This document shows positions 1 through 8,039 of a stretch of 64,000 bases of DNA, piece by piece; the first letter of the stretch is position 1; the number at the start of each line of letters is the position of its first letter. The notes under the pieces were generated by a model that was given only the letters and a program-made list of their open reading frames with translations, did not search any database and was not told the DNA's origin. The position numbers and the translations under genes are program-made. This DNA comes from Mangrovimicrobium sp033283265 (lineage in GTDB: Bacteria; Pseudomonadota; Gammaproteobacteria; Pseudomonadales; Halieaceae): positions 1,178,001 to 1,242,000 of the forward strand of contig JAWMQN010000001.1 of assembly GCA_033283265.1 (NCBI GenBank), written 5' to 3'.

Positions 1-386
1 ATGTGCGCGCCGGGTTTTTCCGGCAACGCGCCGCGGGCGACCAGGCGCTGGCGCAGCAGGAAGATGGCGACTGCGGCCACCGCGCAGAGCAGCGCCAGGT
101 ACAGCACGATATCGCCGAGGGTATCGCCGAGGTCGAAGTCGGACTGCTTGAAATGCAGGCTTTCCGCTGCCGGGGCTGCGACTGCCGGCGCTTCCGGCAC
201 CGCCGTGGCGGATTCCACGTCGTTGGCGTCAGCTGCTGCAGTGTTGCCAGCCAGCGCCGGTGCAGCCACCTCCTCCTGTGCAGACAGTTGCGACGCTGCG
301 CTCAGCAGCGCGAACAGCAGGCAGCAGAGCACCCGTCCAATACGCGGGCGCGCAGGCATGGCGTCGGAACCGCTGTAGCTCACCAT
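1..386 (-). CDS. fliO: Flagellar export apparatus protein FliO (3' end off window)
   Basis: Partial gene read leftward off the edge; about 128 residues are visible. FliO helps assemble the FliP ring of the flagellar type III export gate in the inner membrane. The N-terminus has a signal-like hydrophobic stretch ending near LSAQEE, then an Ala/Pro-rich linker, then one strong membrane helix (LGDIVLYLALLCAVAAVAIF) followed by basic residues, which is the usual FliO layout. It follows fliN by 25 bp. Two in-frame ATGs (386 and 359) are possible starts and neither has a clear Shine-Dalgarno. The call rests on topology and position, because FliO sequences diverge strongly. Confidence 0.75.
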   Translation of the reverse strand, partial: MVSYSGSDAMPARPRIGRVLCCLLFALLSAASQLSAQEEVAAPALAGNTAAADANDVESATAVPEAPAVAAPAAESLHFKQSDFDLGDTLGDIVLYLALLCAVAAVAIFLLRQRLVARGALPEKPGAH

Positions 387-411
387 CAATCGAATCACTG
401 GCGCCCCGCAG

Positions 412-723
412 TCAGTCCGCGCTGGGCGCTTCGGTGATCTGCACGCCGAAGTGCTCGTCGACGATCACCAGCCGCCCCCGCGCCACCACCTTGCCGTCGA
501 GCAGCAGGTCCACCGGTGCGTCGGTGAGGGTGTCCAGGGTCACTACACTGTTCTCCTGCAGGCCGAACATCTCGCCCACGGACAGGGTCGACTTGCCGAG
601 CACTGCCGTCAGCTGCACCGACACGTCCTTGACCACGTCGAGGCTCTGCCGCGCCACCACGGCGCCGCCCGCCTCGTCGGCAAACTCCGACAGTTCCAGG
701 TTCTCAACTTTTGTTTCACTCAT
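412..723 (-). CDS. fliN: Flagellar motor switch protein FliN
   Basis: A 103-residue protein made almost entirely of a SpoA (surface presentation of antigens) domain, residues about 28-98, with the typical core V-x-LTAVLGKSTLSVGEMFGL followed by LLLDGKVVARGRLVIVD. FliN forms the bottom of the cytoplasmic C-ring and docks the FliH/FliI export cargo complex. The start at 723 (MSETK) is preferred because GGGAG lies 7 bp upstream; a longer reading frame extends to 756 but lacks such a site. It lies between the FliM-like gene and fliO, consistent with a C-ring/export-gate block. Confidence 0.92.
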   Translation of the reverse strand: MSETKVENLELSEFADEAGGAVVARQSLDVVKDVSVQLTAVLGKSTLSVGEMFGLQENSVVTLDTLTDAPVDLLLDGKVVARGRLVIVDEHFGVQITEAPSAD

Positions 724-793
724 TGCGTACTCCCGAGCCGGCAGCGCGCGCGTCACGCCACGCCGGCCATTGCTGTTTGAATTGTTCCGCGCC

Positions 794-1603
794 CTATTCC
801 TCGCCGAGGCGCACGGCCTTGCGACCCTCGCGGGCGCCCAGTTGCCCGCTGGCCACGACCTCCCCGCCCGGCGTCACCAGGCTGACGGCCTCGTCCACGC
901 GCTGGTCGAGCCTGAGGATGTCACCGACCCGCAGGCCCTCAAACTCACCGATGGTCAGCGCCGTGCCGCCGAGGGCCGCGCTCAGGCTGGCCGGCTGGCG
1001 GATAATCGCCTGCCGCGCGGAGTCCAGTGCCCCTAGCAACCGTAGCGGCTTCGCCGGCACGATCCCGGCGCTCACGGCGGGGCCGAGCAGGAGGGGCAGT
1101 TCGAGTGCACCCAGGCGCAGTCGCGCGAGGCCCCAGCCGCTGCCGCAGACAGCCGCGCGGCGCAGCATGCCGCCCACCTGCGCAGCACCGAGCTCCTGCC
1201 CCGCGCGCGGCTGCGCCTCGCCGGGAAAGGCGCGCCCGATATCCACGAGACACTGGGCCGCCATATCCGCCTGCAGGGCCAGCAGGAAACTGCCCTCCTC
1301 CCCGTCCCGTTGCGCTCCGCCGGGGGTACCCAGCAGGGACCGATCGAGCGCGTCGCGGGCCGCCGCATCCGGCAGCAGGGTGCACCACTGGGACTCGGCG
1401 TCACCGTAGTGAGGCAGGTCGGAGCCAAAGGCCTGCAATTGCCCCGGCAGCACGCCGGGAAGGCCGTTGATGTTGTCGAATTCCAATACCAGTTTGCCGG
1501 TGCCAAACCAGCGCCGCGACCAGCGGCACAGGGCGTTCTCCAGCGCGGCGGCGATCGCCGCGCACTCTGGCGCGGAGTAGATGCGGAAGGGGCTCACCGC
1601 CAT
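794..1603 (-). CDS. Divergent FliM-like C-ring protein with C-terminal SpoA domain
   Basis: A 269-residue protein in the FliM position between flgE and fliN. Only the last 70 or so residues (from about ASLSAALGG to the end) look like a SpoA domain: TIGEFEGLRVGDILRLD, then VTPGGEVVASGQLG. The rest is poorly conserved. The N-terminal CheY-binding motif of normal FliM (LSQDEIDALL type) is absent, and the length is about 60 residues short. The architecture is as close to the SctQ proteins of injectisomes as to FliM. The ATG at 1603 shares its A with the flgE stop codon (TGATG), with GGAGG upstream. Likely a C-ring component; the detailed role is inferred. Confidence 0.7.
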   Translation of the reverse strand: MAVSPFRIYSAPECAAIAAALENALCRWSRRWFGTGKLVLEFDNINGLPGVLPGQLQAFGSDLPHYGDAESQWCTLLPDAAARDALDRSLLGTPGGAQRDGEEGSFLLALQADMAAQCLVDIGRAFPGEAQPRAGQELGAAQVGGMLRRAAVCGSGWGLARLRLGALELPLLLGPAVSAGIVPAKPLRLLGALDSARQAIIRQPASLSAALGGTALTIGEFEGLRVGDILRLDQRVDEAVSLVTPGGEVVASGQLGAREGRKAVRLGEE

Positions 1604-3696
1604 CAACGGCCTCCCCGGGTGCTGTTGTAGAGTTCCTCGATCAGCTCGTTGGTCGCGTTGAGCACCTGTGAGGCCGCCTGGAAGCCGCGCTGGACGATGA
1701 TGATCTCGGCGAACTCGCGCGACAGCTCGACGTTGGAGCGCTCGATGCTCTTGTGTACCAGCGAGCCGAAGGCGCCGTCCTCGCCGCTGCCGAGCACCCG
1801 CTCGCTGTCGTCGGCGATACTGAACAGGGAGTCACCCTTGCGCTGCAGCGCGGCCTCGTTGCTGAACAGGGCCAGGGCGATGCGGCCGTCCTCCACGTCA
1901 TCCTCGTTGGAGTACTGCAGCAGGATGGTGCCGTCGGACTCGATGCTGAACGCGGTGAGCTGGCCGGTGCCGCGCCCGTTGATGTCGTCGACGGTGATCT
2001 CCGAGGTGGTGAACTCCTGGCTGGTCACCGCGCTGAAGTCGATCACCAGGTCCTGCAGGCCGGCGCCGCGGGCGTCGACCACCGCCAGCAGCGGGCCATT
2101 CTCGGTCACGCCGTTGCTGTAGCTCACCACGACCTGGCCGTTGGACTGCACCTCGATGGCGCTGATCTCGCCGGTCGCGCCGCCGGACTGCACCGTCGCC
2201 GTGACACTGGAACTCACCCCGGTCTGCACCGACAGCCCGTTGAGGCCGGCGTCGGCGATCACGTCGAACTGGATGCTGACGCCCTCGCCGTCGGGGTTGG
2301 TGCCGCTGAAGGTCGCGCTGAGGTCCTCGCTGTCCAGCTGCCAGCCCGCAGTGCCCTCGCGGACGTAGGACAGCCGCGAGCTGGCGCTGAACTCGTCGTC
2401 CTCGCCGTAGTTGAAGATGACGTCGTACTCGACCGTATCCGCACCGCTGACCACGCGGGTGAAGGACACCGTCAGGATGTAGCTGTTGCCCTCGTCGTCG
2501 AACACCGTGACCCGGATGGGGTTCTCCTGGCTCTCGCTGCCATCCGCCGCTGTCGTCACCGGGGGATAGACCTCGTTCAGCGGCGCCAGCGCGTTGAGCA
2601 CCCCGGACAGCTCGATCGCCCGGGTCGCCAGCTGCCGGTTCTCCAGCGCCAGGGTGGCGTCGACCAGCTGGCCGTCATTCGCGGGGGAGCGGGCGGCGAG
2701 CACCCGCCCGGTCGCCGCGTCGATCAGGTTGCCCTGGGCGTCGACGCGGAACTCGCCGGACTGCAGGAAGGCGATGTCGCCGCTGTCGCCCGCCCGGCGG
2801 GTGATGAAGTCGCCCTCGGACAGGCTCATGGAAAACTCGCCGATCTGTTCCAGGTCGCCGGGGGTATCGGCGATGGAAATGCGTGGGACGCCGTCGAAGC
2901 GCTCCGACACCAGGTCGGTGGCGACGTAATCGAAGAGGTTGAAGTCGATGGTCTTCGCCAGGCTGTCGGTGGTCGGCGCGCCGTTGGCGCCGAACTCGAT
3001 GGTCTGGTTCTGCGCCACCACGACGCCATTTTCATCGACGAAATCCACCTGCCACTGGCTGCCCTGCAGCTTGGTGAACTGCAGGTAGAGGTCGTAGTTC
3101 TGGCCCTGGCCATCGTAGACCGCCAGCTTGATGCGCTCCTCGTCGGTGGCGTCGGAGGGCGGGTAGATCTCGCCCTCGGTAGCGGAGCGGTTGAGCACCC
3201 CGCGCAGGCGCACCTTGTCGGTGGCGTCGGCGCCGCTGACCAGCCGATCGAGCAGGTTGATGTCCTCGAGCTTGCCGCTGTCGTTGAGCTTGGCCACGCG
3301 GAAGTTGGTGCCCGGGTCGACCAGGAAGCCGTCGTCGTCGAGGATGAACTCGCCGGAGCGGGTGTAGTACTCCGTGTTGTCGTCGCGCACCACGAACCAG
3401 CCGTTGCCGTCGATGGCGATGTCGGTGTCGTTGCCGGTCTCGGCCAGGTCGCCGTCGACGAAGCGGATCTTCGAGCCGCCCACCGTCACCCCCTGGCCGT
3501 TGGCCATTGCCTGGCCGTCGTCACCGGTGTTGCCGAACTGCTGGTTGCCCTCCAGTTCCCGGTAGAACAGGTCGTTGGCCTTGTAGCCGCTGGTATTGAG
3601 GTTGGCGACGTTGTTGCTCAGGTTGTCGAGGCCCTGGGTGAAGGCCTTGAGGCCGGACATCGCCTTGTACAGTGTGCCGAGCAGGTCGGAAGCCAT
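1603..3696 (-). CDS. flgE: Flagellar hook protein FlgE, enlarged by internal duplication
   Basis: A 697-residue hook protein; typical FlgE is about 400. The N-terminal rod/hook helix (SNNVANLNTSGYKA, residues 27-40) and the C-terminal helix (SNVELSREFAEIIIVQRGFQAASQVLNATNE) are canonical and polymerise the hook. Between them two blocks are repeated. Residues about 110-210 and 310-415 both run SGEF...G-L-D...GVLN...YPP...I-V-D--G--Y-L---FT. Residues about 506-540 and 574-613 both run G-I-A----S-G-I---YSN. The extra copies probably add exposed domains to the hook surface. GGGGAG lies 8 bp upstream of the ATG. It follows flgD (hook cap) directly. Confidence 0.93.
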   Translation of the reverse strand: MASDLLGTLYKAMSGLKAFTQGLDNLSNNVANLNTSGYKANDLFYRELEGNQQFGNTGDDGQAMANGQGVTVGGSKIRFVDGDLAETGNDTDIAIDGNGWFVVRDDNTEYYTRSGEFILDDDGFLVDPGTNFRVAKLNDSGKLEDINLLDRLVSGADATDKVRLRGVLNRSATEGEIYPPSDATDEERIKLAVYDGQGQNYDLYLQFTKLQGSQWQVDFVDENGVVVAQNQTIEFGANGAPTTDSLAKTIDFNLFDYVATDLVSERFDGVPRISIADTPGDLEQIGEFSMSLSEGDFITRRAGDSGDIAFLQSGEFRVDAQGNLIDAATGRVLAARSPANDGQLVDATLALENRQLATRAIELSGVLNALAPLNEVYPPVTTAADGSESQENPIRVTVFDDEGNSYILTVSFTRVVSGADTVEYDVIFNYGEDDEFSASSRLSYVREGTAGWQLDSEDLSATFSGTNPDGEGVSIQFDVIADAGLNGLSVQTGVSSSVTATVQSGGATGEISAIEVQSNGQVVVSYSNGVTENGPLLAVVDARGAGLQDLVIDFSAVTSQEFTTSEITVDDINGRGTGQLTAFSIESDGTILLQYSNEDDVEDGRIALALFSNEAALQRKGDSLFSIADDSERVLGSGEDGAFGSLVHKSIERSNVELSREFAEIIIVQRGFQAASQVLNATNELIEELYNSTRGGR

Positions 3697-3697
3697 A

Positions 3698-4120
3698 TCA
3701 GTTCTCCCCGCTCAGTTGGACCACCTGGGTGACCTGGGTCGGGCTGGCAAAAATCACGCTGCCGTCGGCCTGGCTGATGCTCAGCTGCGGCTGGTCGTTG
3801 ACCAGGCGCATGGCGATCACCTCGCCGGTCGCCTGGCCATTCTCCAGCTGCACGTCCACCGTGCGCCCGAGCAGGCCGATGGACTGCGACAGGCTGGTGA
3901 CGTCGAGCAGGGCCTCGCTGTTCTCGTTGCTGCGGCTGGCGATTTCCAGCGAGGCGAACTGCGCCAGCTGGGCGAGGAACTCGCGGTTGTCGACCGGCTC
4001 CAGCGGGTCCTGGTAGTTCAGCTGGGTGAGGAAAATGCGCAGGAAATCCTCCAGGCCGACACCGGCTGCCTGGCTCGCGACGCCGGTATCGCTGACCCGT
4101 CCTATCGATTCAATTGCCAT
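3698..4120 (-). CDS. flgD: Flagellar hook-capping protein FlgD, short form
   Basis: A 140-residue protein with the conserved FlgD N-terminal motif LEDFLRIFLTQLNYQDPLEP (about residues 25-44), then FLAQLAQFASLE. FlgD caps the growing hook and allows FlgE subunits to assemble. Most FlgD proteins exceed 200 residues and carry Tudor/FnIII-like domains; here only one compact beta-rich tail (GRTVDVQLENGQATGEV...) follows. The start at 4120 has a strong GGGAGGT four bases upstream, and the upstream FliK-like gene ends inside that Shine-Dalgarno. A longer frame to 4276 overlaps that gene and is rejected. Confidence 0.9.
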   Translation of the reverse strand: MAIESIGRVSDTGVASQAAGVGLEDFLRIFLTQLNYQDPLEPVDNREFLAQLAQFASLEIASRSNENSEALLDVTSLSQSIGLLGRTVDVQLENGQATGEVIAMRLVNDQPQLSISQADGSVIFASPTQVTQVVQLSGEN

Positions 4121-4122
4121 AC

Positions 4123-4839
4123 TTACCTCCCGAGCAAGTCGCTGATGTGGGAAAGGGGCCGACCGTTGAGCATGATGCGCGACACCTGCTGGCCCTGCTC
4201 CGCCAGCATCGCCTGCAGGTCGCTCACCCAGTTGTAGAGGTCCTGGGCGTAATGTTGTTTGAAGTCGCGAATCCACAGCACCGGGCCCTTGTCGCCGTGG
4301 GTCAGCTGCAGGTTCACGTCCATGAAGCGGGCCTGCTGCAGCAGGGCCTGGTAGCGCTGGCTCGCCTCCGGTTTGTCGGCGGCCAGCCGGGTAAAGGCGT
4401 TGGCCAGAGGTACCTGGCTGGAGCGCTGGCCGCCACTGGCGGGCGCTGTCACAGCGGCGTTTGCGGGGCTTGCCGCCTGCCCGCCGTGCGCCTGCCGGGC
4501 AGCGCTCGCGGCGAGTTGCGCAGCGCTGGCTGGGACCGATGCAGCGCCCGGGGGCGCTGTTGAACTGCGCCTGTCGCCGGCTGGCAGCGGCGGCTCCAGC
4601 AGCGGCTGCCTGAGCGGGTCGGGGACTGCGCCGGGACCGGCCTCGGGGGCGCGCAGGGTGTCGTCCTGCAGGGCGAAGGAGGCGCGCTCCAGCGCCGCCA
4701 GCCAGGCGTCGCCGTTACCGGGCTGGGAGGAATTGCGCCCCTGCGGCGGCAGCCCCTGCCCCGCGATATCCATTGCATTGGTTTCAATCGCCATTGCCAT
4801 CACCTTTTTTGCCGGCTTTTTCGCCTTCTTGTCGCTCAT
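4123..4839 (-). CDS. FliK-like hook-length control candidate
   Basis: A 238-residue protein in the fliK position between fliJ and flgD. Residues about 55-150 are Ala/Pro/Gln-rich and probably disordered, as in FliK. The tail (about 165-238: VNLQLTHGDKGPVLWIRDF, then a helix with DLQAMLAEQGQQVSRIMLNGRPL) has the strand-helix-strand pattern of the FliK C-terminal substrate-specificity domain, but the usual LxLxPexLGxVxV signature is not seen. Its ATG overlaps the fliJ stop (ATGA). FliK measures the hook and switches export specificity; assignment here rests on location and general layout. Confidence 0.6.
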   Translation of the reverse strand: MSDKKAKKPAKKVMAMAIETNAMDIAGQGLPPQGRNSSQPGNGDAWLAALERASFALQDDTLRAPEAGPGAVPDPLRQPLLEPPLPAGDRRSSTAPPGAASVPASAAQLAASAARQAHGGQAASPANAAVTAPASGGQRSSQVPLANAFTRLAADKPEASQRYQALLQQARFMDVNLQLTHGDKGPVLWIRDFKQHYAQDLYNWVSDLQAMLAEQGQQVSRIMLNGRPLSHISDLLGR

Positions 4840-5282
4840 GAGCGGCCACCGTGGCGGCCGATATACATCGCTTCGATTTCATCCGCTTCGCGCAGCGCGC
4901 GCTGGCGGTGTGCATCCAGGACCACCTGCCGGTGCTTTTCCCGGCACTTGCGCTCCCGCTGCCGGGTCCTGCCCAGCTCGCGCCGGCACTCGGCGACGCG
5001 CTCGCGCTGGGCCGCGACGGCGCGCTCCCATTCAGCCAGGCGCTGGGCCAGCTCGAGCGCCAGCGCAGCGGCGCCTTCGCAGCGCAGCAGGTTGGCCTGG
5101 CCACCGGCGAGCAGCGTCGCCCGCTCGTCGACCAGTTCCTCGATCTCCGCTGCGATCTGTTCGCAGCGGCGCTGCCACTGCCGCAGCTGCTCGGCCTGCC
5201 GCGCCAGTTCCGCGCCGCTCTGGCGGTATTCCCAGCGGGCGCGGCTGACGATGCGCCGGTGCAGCTTGATGCGCTCGCTCAC
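4836..5282 (-). CDS. fliJ: Flagellar export chaperone FliJ
   Basis: A 148-residue, almost wholly helical, charged protein with long heptad-like stretches rich in Arg, Glu and Gln (RQAEQLRQWQRRCEQIAAEI; ECRRELGRTRQRERKCREK), as expected for the antiparallel coiled coil FliJ, which couples the FliI ATPase to FlhA. It starts with GTG at 5282, overlapping the fliI stop in a GTGA junction, and its TGA overlaps the ATG of the next gene. A much longer reading frame in the same phase runs through fliI and is a shadow. Confidence 0.85.
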   Translation of the reverse strand: MSERIKLHRRIVSRARWEYRQSGAELARQAEQLRQWQRRCEQIAAEIEELVDERATLLAGGQANLLRCEGAAALALELAQRLAEWERAVAAQRERVAECRRELGRTRQRERKCREKHRQVVLDAHRQRALREADEIEAMYIGRHGGRS

Positions 5283-6649
5283 TGCCCCGCTGCCCCGCTG
5301 CGCGCGCCGGCCGCCGCACCGCGCTGTACCGGCGGCTTGCGGTTGAGCGCGGTGTTCAGTTGCAGCATCAGGTCGGCGCAGTCCACGCTCTCGTCGGCGG
5401 ACTGGGCCAGCAGGCGGTTGACCTCCGGGATCACCGCGATGGCCTTGTCGATTTCCGGGTTCTGCCCGGCCTCGTACACGCCCATGTCGATCATGTCGCG
5501 GCTGTCCTCGTACACCGCCAGCAGGCGCAGCAGCTCGCGCACGGTCTGGCGGTGGCCGGGGTTCACCAGCTGCGGCTGCAGGCGGCTGATGCTCTCGAGC
5601 AGCGCAACCGCGGGAAACTGGCCGCGGTTGGCGGTCTGCCGCGACAGCACGATGTGCCCGTCGAGGATCGCCCGCAGGTTGTCGGTCACCGGCTCGTTGA
5701 AGTCGTCGCCCTCCACCAGCACGGTGTAGAAGGCGGTGATCGAGCCGCCCACGCGGAAGTTGCCCGCCCGCTCCAGCAGCTTGGGCAGGATGGAGAAGGA
5801 CGACGGCGTGTAGCCGCGCGCGGTCGGCGGCTCGCCGATGGCGAGGCCGATCTCGCGCTGGGCCATGGCGAAGCGGGTCACCGAGTCCATGGCCAGCAGC
5901 ACGTCGAGGCCCTGGTTGCGGAAATACTCGGCAAGCGCCGTGGCGGCGAAGGCGGCGCGGGTGCGCACCAGGGCCGGCTGGTCGGCGCCGGCGACCACCA
6001 CCACCGAGCGCTCCAGGCCCTCCGGGCCGAGGTTCGACTGGATGAAGTCGATCACCTCGCGGCCGCGCTCGCCGATCAGCGCGATCACGTTGACCGCGGC
6101 GCGGGAGTTGCGCGCGATCATGCCCAGCAGGGTGCTCTTGCCCACCCCGCTGCCGGCGAAGATGCCCATGCGCTGGCCGCGGCCGACGCTGAGGAAACTG
6201 TCGATCGCGCCGACCCCGGTTTCCAGCATCTCGCTGATCGGGCTGCGCTGCAGCGGGTTGAGCGGCTCCGGGTAGAGCGGGTAGTTCTCCGAGGCCTCGA
6301 TGGCTCCGCCCTCGTCGAGGGGATGGCCGAAGGCGTCGACGATGCGGCCGACGAAGCCCCGGCCCACCGGCACGGTGGCGGTCTTGCCGGTGGCGATGAT
6401 CTCGCTGCCCACGTGCACCCCGTGCAGGTTGCCGTAGGGCATCAGCATCACCTTGCCATCGCGAAAGCCGACCACCTCGGCGATCACCGGTGCCACCTGG
6501 GAGGGCGGGTGCACGTGGCACAGCTCGCCGAGGAACACGTCGGGGCCCACGGACTCCACCGCCATGCCGTAGTACTGCGACACCTTGCCCACCCGGGGCA
6601 CGGTCTCGCAGTGGGCCACCGCGTGCAGCAGGTCGCTCAGGGCATCCAT
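5279..6649 (-). CDS. fliI: Flagellum-specific ATPase FliI
   Basis: A 456-residue F1-beta-like ATPase that powers or primes export of flagellar subunits. Visible motifs are the Walker A GSGVGKST (residues 166-173), GERGREV (193-199), the Walker B LLAMDSVTRFAMAQREI, and the GEPPTARGYTPSSFS segment typical of type III ATPases. Length is normal. Start ATG at 6649 has GGAG nine bases upstream. It sits between fliH (its regulator) and fliJ (its central stalk), the usual order. Confidence 0.97.
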   Translation of the reverse strand: MDALSDLLHAVAHCETVPRVGKVSQYYGMAVESVGPDVFLGELCHVHPPSQVAPVIAEVVGFRDGKVMLMPYGNLHGVHVGSEIIATGKTATVPVGRGFVGRIVDAFGHPLDEGGAIEASENYPLYPEPLNPLQRSPISEMLETGVGAIDSFLSVGRGQRMGIFAGSGVGKSTLLGMIARNSRAAVNVIALIGERGREVIDFIQSNLGPEGLERSVVVVAGADQPALVRTRAAFAATALAEYFRNQGLDVLLAMDSVTRFAMAQREIGLAIGEPPTARGYTPSSFSILPKLLERAGNFRVGGSITAFYTVLVEGDDFNEPVTDNLRAILDGHIVLSRQTANRGQFPAVALLESISRLQPQLVNPGHRQTVRELLRLLAVYEDSRDMIDMGVYEAGQNPEIDKAIAVIPEVNRLLAQSADESVDCADLMLQLNTALNRKPPVQRGAAAGARSGAAGQ

Positions 6650-6671
6650 CAGCGGTTGCTCCGTGGAAGAT

Positions 6672-7538
6672 TCACGAGGACACCTTCATCGCCTGTTCGA
6701 TGGCGTCCTGCAGGCGCTGCAGCTGGGTCTCCAGGCGCGCGTCCCAGATGCCGTTCTCGGTCTCGATCAGGCAGCCGCCGACGCTGACCCGGGGGTCCGC
6801 GGCCAGTTCCAGCTCGCTCAGGCGCACGGCTTCCAGCAAGGATTCGTCGATCTGTTGCAGCAGTTCGTAGTCGCGCTGCGACACGTGCACCGCGATGCGG
6901 CCCGCGCCCTGCACCTCGTCGAGGGCCTCCTCGATCACCGCGCGGGAGAAATTCGCGTCGGCGTAGCGCTCGCCGACGAGGCGCGCGACCACGGCGAAGG
7001 CCAGTTCCACCGCGTGCTGCTGCAGCTTGGCGTTCTGCGCCTGCAGGCCGCTGCTGAACAGCTCCCGCGCCTGTACGTAATCCGCCTCGAGCCGGGCGCG
7101 GAACGCGTCCGCCTCTTGCTGCAACTCGGCGAGCCCCTCCCGACGGGCCTGTTCCCGGTGGCTCGCGCTGTCTGCCTCGAGCGCGGCGTGGGCACTTTGC
7201 AGCTCGGCCTCGAGGGCAAGCAGCGTCTCCTCGAGTTCCGCGTTGCGCGCTTCCAGCTGCTCCAGCCGGCGTTGCTCGGCGAGCAAGAGGTCCCGCTCCC
7301 GGACCAGCGCCTGCCCCGCGGCGCTGGCACTTTCTGCAGCGGCGTCCTGCTGTTGCGGTTTTGCCGCGGCGGGTAGCGCTTGCTGTGTATCGGGGGCGGG
7401 CTTGCCCTGCGCGCCCGGGTAGCCATCCCCGGCCGCAGCCTGGCCCTGCCGGCGTTCGGCGCCCTTCACCCGCAGCAGGCGCTCGGTCTCGAGCTTGCGG
7501 GTGCCGGTGACGGCAACGGAGCGGTAGATCTCGGCCAT
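6672..7538 (-). CDS. fliH: Flagellar assembly protein FliH
   Basis: A 288-residue protein. Residues about 75-160 form a long Gln/Glu/Ala/Arg-rich coiled coil (RDLLLAEQRRLEQLEARNAE), followed by the FliH/SctL C-terminal domain: LAFAVVARLVGERYADANF...IAVHVSQRDYELL...DPRVSVGGCLIETENG. The last motif is characteristic of this family. FliH binds FliI and links it to FliN in the C-ring. The start at 7538 lies one base after the stop of the FliG-like gene (TGAGATG). A longer frame to 7598 is not supported. Confidence 0.93.
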   Translation of the reverse strand: MAEIYRSVAVTGTRKLETERLLRVKGAERRQGQAAAGDGYPGAQGKPAPDTQQALPAAAKPQQQDAAAESASAAGQALVRERDLLLAEQRRLEQLEARNAELEETLLALEAELQSAHAALEADSASHREQARREGLAELQQEADAFRARLEADYVQARELFSSGLQAQNAKLQQHAVELAFAVVARLVGERYADANFSRAVIEEALDEVQGAGRIAVHVSQRDYELLQQIDESLLEAVRLSELELAADPRVSVGGCLIETENGIWDARLETQLQRLQDAIEQAMKVSS

Positions 7539-7539
7539 C

Positions 7540-8034
7540 TCAGGACCCCGCCTCGAGCTGGCGCGCCAGCGCATCCGCCAGTGCCAGGGCCGCGGCATCG
7601 GTCATCCGTGCAGCGCCGACCGCTGTTATCGCCTGCCGGCGGCGCTTGGCGCACTGCTGCAGGTAGCGCTTCGACTCCTGCCAGAAGCCGCTCTCCACGA
7701 GGTTGGCGGCGTACAGCGGGGGCAAGGCATCCACGGCCTTTTCCACTACCTCGTAGGGAATCCGGTTGATGGGCAGGGCGTCGATCTCTACCGCACTCAG
7801 GCCGCTGGCGTCGCCGGCCTCGAGGAACAGGCCGAAATCCAGCTGGGCACTGCCGGTGATAGCCTCGAGCTGGCGCAGCGCCACCTCCACCGCCGCGCGC
7901 TGTGCCGGCGCCAGCCGGGCGAGAACCCAGCGCCGGTCGGCCGCGGGAATACCGTTCAGGCGCACCGCGGCGCGGCGCGCCGCGCGGGAGGGCGCGCTGA
8001 CGATCGCGGCGTCCTGTTGCAGTTCGCTGTCCAT
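7540..8034 (-). CDS. Short divergent FliG-like rotor protein
   Basis: A 164-residue protein exactly where fliG is expected, between fliF and fliH, but half the usual length of about 330. Its end (QESKRYLQQCAKRRRQAI, then VGAARMTDAAALALADALAR and a final QLEAGS) can be aligned by eye with the FliG C-terminus (SKRAxxMLxEDLExxGPVRLSDVExAQxxIxxIxRxLEExG). The first 50 residues (AARRAAVRLNGIPAADRRWV) could be a reduced N-terminal FliF-binding part. The EHPQ motif and the middle armadillo domain of FliG are not seen. Either this is a compact FliG or it plays another role and true FliG is encoded elsewhere. Confidence 0.55.
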   Translation of the reverse strand: MDSELQQDAAIVSAPSRAARRAAVRLNGIPAADRRWVLARLAPAQRAAVEVALRQLEAITGSAQLDFGLFLEAGDASGLSAVEIDALPINRIPYEVVEKAVDALPPLYAANLVESGFWQESKRYLQQCAKRRRQAITAVGAARMTDAAALALADALARQLEAGS

Positions 8035-8039
8035 GATCC

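Noticed and set aside
1753..3732. A 659-codon open frame on the plus strand opposite flgE
   Set aside because: Low-complexity Val/Ala/Gly/Asp translation typical of the antisense of a high-GC gene; flgE on the other strand has clear homology.
4836..6521. A 561-codon frame spanning fliI and fliJ
   Set aside because: Only its last 148 codons are real (fliJ from GTG 5282); the rest is an out-of-frame Arg/Pro-rich reading of fliI.
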